Assembly (NCBI RefSeq): GCF_000701425.1
Contig: NZ_JNIW01000036.1
Span: 1 to 37,357 of the forward strand
Source: Deinococcus frigens DSM 12807
Lineage (GTDB): Bacteria > Deinococcota > Deinococci > Deinococcales > Deinococcaceae
Direction of reading: 5' to 3'
DNA: 37,357 nt
Numbering within the stretch: position 1 is the stretch's first letter; each line of letters opens with the position of its first letter. The position numbers and the translations under genes are program-made. Positions 32,465 to 37,357 of the stretch are shown here, in pieces. Under the pieces are notes generated by a model, which worked only from the letters and a program-made list of their open reading frames with translations, had not been told where the DNA came from and ran no database searches.

Positions 32465-35121
32465 CGGCGGCCACCGTGACGCCCGAGGCTGAGAGAACAC
32501 GCGCCGTCGAGGGCCTGACCGCTGGGGGTTTCGTCCTGGTGCCGGTGCCTCATGGCACCAAAGGCCCCACCGTCAAGGGCTGGAATACAAACCCCGCGCA
32601 CTTCATCACTACCCCCAGCGGTGCCCGCGATTACCTGGGCGCACACCCTGGGGCCGGGGTGGGGTTGCTGCACAGTGAGAATCAGACGGCGGCGCTCGAC
32701 GTGGATAGCGAGTATGCGGCGCGGGCGCTCGCGGCTGTGGGGATTGACCTCGCGGCCCTACTCGCGGCCTCTGGGCCTAAGGTGCGCGGGCGGCGGGGCG
32801 TTAAGCCGCTGTACCGCGTGCCGGATGGTCTGAGCCTGAAACCTCACGCCCTGGGCTGGCCTGACCCCAGCGGCAAAAAAGGCCCAGGGGGGCGCGTTCA
32901 GAATGTCACCCTGTTTGAACTGCGGGCGGGGCCGGTTCAGGACGTCATGCCGCCCAGCATTCACCCGGATACCGGGCAGGCGTACACCTGGGAAGGTGGT
33001 AACGCGCCCCGCTCGCTGGGCGAGCTGCCCGAACTGCCGCCCGAACTGCTGACGTTGTGGCAGAACTGGAAAGTTTACGAGCCGGTCATGAAGGCGGCGT
33101 GCCCCTGGGCACCGGCAGAGGTGACCCCGCCCAGCGCCCAGCGGGTCAGCACCCCCAGCGGGGCGGGCGGTGAAAGTGTGGTCAGCGCCTTTAACACCTC
33201 GCGCACGGTGGGCGCGATGTTGAACCTACACGGCTACACCGGCCCAGAGCGCGGCCCCTGGCTGTATCCCGGCTCAGAGTCAAAACACGCGGGGGTGCGG
33301 CTGTTGCCCGGCCTGACCCCAGAAGGTCACGCGGCGGTCTATTCCCACCATGCGGCTGACCCGCTGGGGGACGGCGTACCCCGTGACGCCTTTGGAGTCT
33401 GGGCGCTGTTGGAACACGGCGTCGACGTAGGCCGCGCTCAGCCTGACGCGGTGCGCGAGGTGGTCAAGGCAGCCGCGCGGTTTCTGGGGTTGCCCCAGCC
33501 GGGCGGCGCTGAGGGGATCACTGTTAAGTCAAGCACGCCCGCTCGCAACCTGCCCGCCCAGGACTGGGGCGAGGTGCGGCCCCTGCCCCCCTTTACCGAA
33601 CCGGTGCCGGAACTGCCGGGCGAACTGCTCCCCCGCCCGCTCGCGGCGTGGATAGAGGCAGAGGCACGGGCGGCGGGGTTGCCTCTAGAGGGAATTGCTA
33701 CCCCCGTGCTGGGCGGGGCCTCTGGGCTGATTAACCGGCGGCTGAGCCTGCGAAATGTGCCGTCCTACCCCGCGACCACTGGGGCCGCTTGGACTGCGCT
33801 GTGCGCCCCGCCTGGGGCTAAAAAATCCTGGGCTATTAAACTGGGCAGCGCTGGTTTAGATCGGGCTGAACGGGCAGACGCTGAGCGGCGGGCCGCTGAG
33901 CGTTCGGTGTTAGAAGCGCGGCGGGATATAGCGGCAGCCCAAGTCGACGCCCTACAAACCAGGCTAAAGAATGCTTACAAGGGCGGCACAAAGCCCAGTG
34001 ACCCCCCCAGCGAGGATGAACTCGCAGAGGCCAGTGAAAACCTCAGCGCTGCCCAGGCAAAACTAGAGCCGCTGCGCTTCACTGTGCGGGATGCCACCAT
34101 AGAAACGGTTGCCGTCTTGATCGATAAAAACCCCTATGGGTTGACACAGGTTAGTGATGAGCTAACCGCATGGCTGGGCGCATTCGCTAAGTCGGGGCGC
34201 GAGAATGACCGCTCGCAGTGGCTAGAGCTGGCAAACGGTGACGCGGTGCTACAGGTTGACCGGATGAGCCGCCCCTCGCTGTACGTCCCTGGGGCAGCGG
34301 TGGGGGTGCTGGGCGGCATTCAGCCCGCCCCGCTCACCAAACTTCTCGACGGTGAGCGGCAGGGCGGGGACGGTCTGTTACAACGCTTTCAGCTTTTCGT
34401 GTGGCCTGACCGCTGGCCTGAGTTCAATCAAGAGGCCCAGCACCGGGGCGTAGACCGCGAGGTACGCGAGGGGGCGGCGGCAGTGCTTGACGTGTTGCCT
34501 ACCCTGACCGCTGAGGTGCTGGGCAGCGTATACCCCAGCGGGGACGCTGCCCCCCTGACATACACGCCTGAGGCTCAGGCGGTGTTTAACGCCTGGGAAG
34601 TCGCGCATGAGCGGGCAAAACGGGACATGAGCAAGGGCGAGGCGTACCGCTCGCACATCTCCAAACAGCCCGGCACCTTTGCCCGGCTCGCCCTGACGTT
34701 TCACGCGCTGAGCGTGGCAGAGGTGGGGGTTGACCGGCACCCCGCCCCCGCCCAGGTGGGCGAGGAATCGGCAGCGCTGGCGGGGCTGTGGTGTGAGTAC
34801 CTGACCCCGCACGCCCGCAAGCTGTGGAGTGAGGGACGGCGGCGGGACGTACTAGACGCCCGCGAGGTGCTCCGGTTCATAGAGCGCGGCAGTGTGCGGG
34901 ACGCCCAGAAGGTCAGCGAGGTACGGGCCGCGCTCGCCCAGGGGAAGGCGGGCATGACCGGCCCCAGATTGACGGCGGCGCTAGAGCTGTTGGAAGGGTG
35001 CGGCGCGGTCAGGGTTGAAAAGCTGCCCCCAGCGGGCGAGCGGGGGGGGCGTCCCTCGCCCATGCTGAGAATCCACCCCCAGGCACTCGACGCCCAGGAA
35101 CCGGAAGGGGGCGAGCTGTGA
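32461..35121 (+). CDS. Prim-Pol / DUF3987 replication protein
   Basis: Predicted replication protein of 886 residues. Residues 15-200 form an archaeo-eukaryotic-type bifunctional primase/polymerase domain: catalytic acidic pair in ALDVDSE (Asp80, Asp82), KPLYRV near 115-120, the signature PPSIHPDTGQAYTW (about 164-177) and the closing ELPPELL. Residues 235-345 hold a linker domain with YSHHAADPLGDG and VWALLEHGVDV. From about 370 to the end is a DUF3987 helicase-like region with SDELTAWLGAF, LELANGDAVLQVDR, VLGGIQPAPLTKLL and GDGLLQRF. The nucleotide loop APPGAKKSW (about 449-457) lacks the standard GxxGxGK(S/T) glycine pattern but keeps KKS. Residues about 465-540 insert a coiled coil. It overlaps both neighbours by 4 nt. 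Confidence 0.88.
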   Translation: MTAATVTPEAERTRAVEGLTAGGFVLVPVPHGTKGPTVKGWNTNPAHFITTPSGARDYLGAHPGAGVGLLHSENQTAALDVDSEYAARALAAVGIDLAALLAASGPKVRGRRGVKPLYRVPDGLSLKPHALGWPDPSGKKGPGGRVQNVTLFELRAGPVQDVMPPSIHPDTGQAYTWEGGNAPRSLGELPELPPELLTLWQNWKVYEPVMKAACPWAPAEVTPPSAQRVSTPSGAGGESVVSAFNTSRTVGAMLNLHGYTGPERGPWLYPGSESKHAGVRLLPGLTPEGHAAVYSHHAADPLGDGVPRDAFGVWALLEHGVDVGRAQPDAVREVVKAAARFLGLPQPGGAEGITVKSSTPARNLPAQDWGEVRPLPPFTEPVPELPGELLPRPLAAWIEAEARAAGLPLEGIATPVLGGASGLINRRLSLRNVPSYPATTGAAWTALCAPPGAKKSWAIKLGSAGLDRAERADAERRAAERSVLEARRDIAAAQVDALQTRLKNAYKGGTKPSDPPSEDELAEASENLSAAQAKLEPLRFTVRDATIETVAVLIDKNPYGLTQVSDELTAWLGAFAKSGRENDRSQWLELANGDAVLQVDRMSRPSLYVPGAAVGVLGGIQPAPLTKLLDGERQGGDGLLQRFQLFVWPDRWPEFNQEAQHRGVDREVREGAAAVLDVLPTLTAEVLGSVYPSGDAAPLTYTPEAQAVFNAWEVAHERAKRDMSKGEAYRSHISKQPGTFARLALTFHALSVAEVGVDRHPAPAQVGEESAALAGLWCEYLTPHARKLWSEGRRRDVLDAREVLRFIERGSVRDAQKVSEVRAALAQGKAGMTGPRLTAALELLEGCGAVRVEKLPPAGERGGRPSPMLRIHPQALDAQEPEGGEL

Positions 35122-35600
35122 CCCTGACCGCTGACCTTTTGAGCCGTCTACGGGCCGCGCGTGGCGAGGGTATCCCCACACCCAGCGCTGCCCAGGCTGA
35201 GGCACCGCTGAGGGGCACGGCCCCCGCTGCCCCTTCTGACGTTCTGCCGGTGCCGGTGAAAAGCCCAACCCCTCGCCCAGCACCGCCCAGCGGCCCAGGG
35301 GTCAAGGCACCCCCGCCGCGCCCCCGGCCCGGTCAGCGGCCCAGCATGACCGCACGCGCTGAGATGAGCGGTCACTGTGGAACATGCCGCGCCTTCACCC
35401 CCACCCCCAGCGAGGGCCGGTGGGATGGGGAGTGCTCGCACGGGCGGGGCGCGTTTGAACCCTGGGCGCGTCACTCGCGGGTCAGCGTCACCATGCACGC
35501 GGCGGCGCGGTGTATGACTTTGCCGTTTCCTCGCTGGGCGCTGCGGGCTGGGGTACACGCGGCCCCAGACATAGACCGGCCCCCAGGGGGTGAGGCGTGA
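35118..35600 (+). CDS. Cys-rich small protein, unknown
   Basis: The protein has 160 residues. GTG 35118 overlaps the replication gene stop (GTGA). An N-terminal helix (ADLLSRLRAARGEG) is followed by a Pro/Ala-rich linker (about 45-75). A compact C-terminal region follows with CGTCRAF, ECSHGRG and ARCMTLPF, four Cys plus His residues that could bind zinc. The layout resembles small phage or plasmid zinc-binding accessory proteins. No family name is claimed. Confidence 0.7.
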   Translation: MTLTADLLSRLRAARGEGIPTPSAAQAEAPLRGTAPAAPSDVLPVPVKSPTPRPAPPSGPGVKAPPPRPRPGQRPSMTARAEMSGHCGTCRAFTPTPSEGRWDGECSHGRGAFEPWARHSRVSVTMHAAARCMTLPFPRWALRAGVHAAPDIDRPPGGEA

Positions 35601-35854
35601 CGGGCCGCATGAACGCGGTCACCTGGGCGGTGCTCGATGTGTACGCCCAGACCGTAGAGGGTCAGGCGGTGGCAGGACTCGCCCAGCGGCTCAGCCGCGC
35701 GGCCCCCATATCGCGCCTCAGAAGTACCGCGCGGGTGACGGCTGAGGGACTGGGGGCGCTGGACATTCGCGGGCGGCTGACGCCCCAGGGATGGACGGCG
35801 GCTAGAAACGCGGTTGCCCGGTTAGACCTGGGCAGCGCTGGGGGTGCGGGGTGA
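35597..35854 (+). CDS. Small protein with the shared GSAGG tail
   Basis: Function unknown. The protein has 85 residues from GTG 35597, which overlaps the previous stop (GTGA). ATG 35609 is a possible internal start. The predicted fold is alpha-helical with a possible winged-helix feel (GLAQRLSRAAPISRLRSTAR then LDIRGRLTPQGWTAARNAVA), but this is a weak guess. It ends DLGSAGGAG. Confidence 0.65.
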   Translation: MTGRMNAVTWAVLDVYAQTVEGQAVAGLAQRLSRAAPISRLRSTARVTAEGLGALDIRGRLTPQGWTAARNAVARLDLGSAGGAG

Positions 35855-36060
35855 AGGTCAGGCGACCCGCACGGGTGGATCCGGTCATCTGGGAACGCCT
35901 CTCTAAAGGGATACGCCTCGCGCTGGCCTCGCACTATGCCCGCACCCCCCAGCGGGCGGCGGCACTCAGGGCAGCGGCGGCGCACCATGTCACGGCCCAG
36001 CTAGAGAAGGCTCTACGGGTGCTGGAAGGAACAGAGGAAGGGGTGAAGCATGACCGGTGA
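35851..36060 (+). CDS. Small basic helical protein
   Basis: Function unknown. The protein has 69 residues, GTG 35851 overlapping the previous stop. It is rich in Arg and Ala (RPARVDPVIWERLSKGIRLA, then ALRAAAAHHVTAQLEKALRV) and mostly helical. It overlaps the next gene by 11 nt. The basic N-terminus may contact DNA. Confidence 0.62.
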   Translation: MKVRRPARVDPVIWERLSKGIRLALASHYARTPQRAAALRAAAAHHVTAQLEKALRVLEGTEEGVKHDR

Positions 36061-37036
36061 AACTACAAAGCAAACGGGACACGCCCAGGTGGGCGAGCTG
36101 CTGCCCCCTGAACCGGATAAGCGGGCACTGAACGGGGTCACGCATGGCATGACCGCCCAGCATGTGCCCCCGGATGAGCGCGAGGGGTACGCCCAGCACG
36201 TCGAGCAAGTCAGGACCGCGAGCGGTGCCCAGGGCTACCTAGAGCAGCGCCTCGCTGACCGCGCGGCCCTCGCCCTGTGGCGACTGGACCGGGTAGCGCG
36301 GTATGAAGCGGCCCAGTCGAGCACCAAACGGCGCGAGGCGGCCCAGCAACTCGCGGGCGAGACAAACCCCTTTCTGCTGGGAAGCGCGGCAAAACAGGCC
36401 CATGACGCACTGCAAACGCTGAGCCGCCTGACTGGGGAAACACTGGACACCCTGCGCTCAGACCCTCAGGCGGCGGAACACTGCGCCCAGGACTATGAGG
36501 CGGGCGCGGCCTACCTTGAGAGAATCGCGGCGGGCGGCAGCGCTGAGGGGTGCACTGTAAATCAGGCTTACCCGCTGGGCGAGGCACTGGGGGCAGCGCT
36601 GAGGGGGGTCAGGGTGTCCGGCGCTCAGATTGTGCGGGCCATGACCGGACGCGCGCCCAAACGGGGTGAGGGGGCGAGTGTAGAGGATGAAGAATGGAAC
36701 TATGAGCCGGAAGAAATGCCGGGGCTGTTGACCCTCTACCGCGAGCGGCTGGGCGAGTCTGCCGGGCGGATTCTGGACGGGGACGCGGCCCGCGAGCGGC
36801 AGAAGGCGGCCCAGGTGCGGGCGGTCATACGCGAGGCCCTGAGCGCCCAGGCTGACGCCCTCGCATTGGCAGCGCTGCCCAGTGAGAAGGAACTAGAGAA
36901 GGTCACGCGTTATGAAGCTCACCTAGAGCGGGTGCTGTACCGCGCCTTGCATGACCTGGAAGCGGCGCGGGATGCACGGGCCGGGCGAGCTGGGCCGCCC
37001 CCACTGCGGGGCGTGTTGGATGAGCGGGGGGAATGA
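36050..37036 (+). CDS. Conserved uncharacterised protein (NALxHGxTA...YExxLxRxLYRAL type)
   Basis: The protein has 328 residues. The N-terminal RALNGVTHGMTAQHVPPDER matches the 'NAlkHGltA' start, and the C-terminal KVTRYEAHLERVLYRALHDLEA matches the 'YEa.leR.lyRAl.eLe' end, of a widespread family of unknown function found in many bacteria, often near mobile DNA. In between, LADRAALALWRLDRVARYEAA fits the family's helical body. An Asp/Glu-rich loop (EDEEWNYEPEEMPGLL) lies near 220-235. ATG 36050 follows a purine-rich GGAAGGGGTGAAG. It is the last gene of the coupled operon. A terminase-small-subunit-like role was considered but no motif supports it. Confidence 0.75.
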   Translation: MTGETTKQTGHAQVGELLPPEPDKRALNGVTHGMTAQHVPPDEREGYAQHVEQVRTASGAQGYLEQRLADRAALALWRLDRVARYEAAQSSTKRREAAQQLAGETNPFLLGSAAKQAHDALQTLSRLTGETLDTLRSDPQAAEHCAQDYEAGAAYLERIAAGGSAEGCTVNQAYPLGEALGAALRGVRVSGAQIVRAMTGRAPKRGEGASVEDEEWNYEPEEMPGLLTLYRERLGESAGRILDGDAARERQKAAQVRAVIREALSAQADALALAALPSEKELEKVTRYEAHLERVLYRALHDLEAARDARAGRAGPPPLRGVLDERGE

Positions 37037-37117
37037 ACGGCGGGGGAATACTTGCGTTTGAAACGTCAGAACCCCCTTATTGATCACGGCGTAAATACAG
37101 CCTGATACTCTAATGGC

Positions 37118-37357
37118 ATGGCCGAATGGCAACCTTCACGGTATTCCCGCGCCCAGCTTGAGGAACGCCGACTGGCCGCTGCCGAATGGCTTCAACGCGG
37201 CACCCAGACGCACCGCGAGATTGCCGAACATTTTGGCGTGTCTGTCCTCACCGTCACCACTTGGAGCGCCCGGCTCAAAAAGATCGGCACGCTGCAGGCC
37301 ACCGTCGCTCCAGGACGTCCATCACGTCTGACCTCCAGCCAACTCGAGCAGCTTCGC
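37118..37357 (+). CDS. IS630-type transposase, N-terminal part (runs off window)
   Basis: The first 80 residues are visible from ATG 37118. They form a helix-turn-helix with a second linker: YSRAQLEERRLAAAEWLQRG, then THREIAEHFGVSVLTVTTWS and RLKKIGTLQATVAPGRPSRL. This matches the DNA-binding N-terminus of IS630/Tc1-like transposases (HTH plus the GRP linker). The catalytic DDE part lies outside. A TACTCT box (37106-37111) ends 6 nt before the ATG, so the start is well placed. The open frame at ATG 37113 is out of frame with the family. The IS left end is probably within 37040-37100 but no inverted repeat can be confirmed without the right end. Confidence 0.8.
   Translation, partial: MAEWQPSRYSRAQLEERRLAAAEWLQRGTQTHREIAEHFGVSVLTVTTWSARLKKIGTLQATVAPGRPSRLTSSQLEQLR

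Larger units (their letters stand above)
29370..37036 (+). mobile_element. Integrated genetic element at tRNA-Thr (left part)
   Basis: The left edge is defined by the split tRNA. The content fits an integrative plasmid-like element or satellite: two excisionase-like HTH proteins, a repeat array resembling an origin, a Prim-Pol/DUF3987 replication protein and small unknown genes. Word usage differs from the chromosome (see findings). No integrase, relaxase, capsid or portal gene is in the window. The right edge is not reached, as an IS630-type transposase gene starts at 37118. Confidence 0.75.

Noticed and set aside
36050..37036. Terminase small subunit for the 328-residue protein
   Set aside because: No large terminase, portal or capsid gene nearby, and the end motifs match a different uncharacterised family.

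Overview
The window looks like chromosomal DNA of a Deinococcus species carrying part of a mobile element at its right end. The evidence is high GC with strong G/C third-position bias, Deinococcus-type RecN, MalEFG and RR/HK proteins, and a recurring promoter layout in which a TANNNT -10 box lies 6-9 nt before the start codon. That layout implies leaderless mRNAs, which are typical of this genus. The genus call is an inference from gene content, since no rRNA is present.

Left and centre (about 1-29300) hold ordinary chromosomal genes with small insertion scars. A transposase tail (3-251) is followed by recN (minus), a long helical membrane-anchored protein and pckA with a structured leader and a clean terminator. 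Next come a maltose-type ABC uptake operon malE-malF-malG (minus, with an intrinsic terminator between malE and malFG), a drug/proton MFS pump with an operator-like palindrome in its promoter, a 36-residue membrane peptide, class II fructose-1,6-bisphosphatase (glpX), 6-phosphogluconate dehydrogenase (gnd), and a MarR regulator coupled to a 14-TM MFS pump. These are followed by a SHOCT-type membrane protein upstream of a response regulator/histidine kinase pair, a WrbA quinone oxidoreductase, a MATE pump, an MBL-fold hydrolase, a small GNAT protein, a SpoU-type RNA methyltransferase overlapping a frameshifted gene, a YchJ-family protein, a lipid kinase and UDP-GlcNAc 2-epimerase. pckA, glpX and gnd together connect gluconeogenesis with the pentose phosphate pathway. 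The mal operon supplies sugar.

Right (29370-37036) is an integrated genetic element. Its left edge is a 45-nt fragment on the minus strand that is exactly the 3' part of a tRNA-Thr(CGT), from the anticodon loop to the encoded CCA, followed by the tRNA's own terminator. This is what integration into a tRNA gene leaves behind; the restored tRNA and the integrase are expected to the right of the window. Inside are a leaderless gene for a protein with three internal repeats, two strong hairpins, an excisionase-like HTH gene, a 280-bp direct/inverted repeat array that resembles a replication origin, and a tightly overlapped operon of seven genes. The operon includes a second HTH protein, an 886-residue Prim-Pol/DUF3987 replication protein, a Cys-rich protein and a 328-residue protein of a widespread uncharacterised family.

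The element differs from the host in word usage. The palindrome CAGCGCTG occurs 11 times in it and I found none in the chromosomal part. CTGGAG/CTCCAG is absent from it and is replaced by the normally rare CTAGAG. Three of its genes end in the same Gly-Ser-Ala-Gly-Gly tail encoded by near-identical DNA. An IS630-type transposase gene begins just after the operon and runs off the window.
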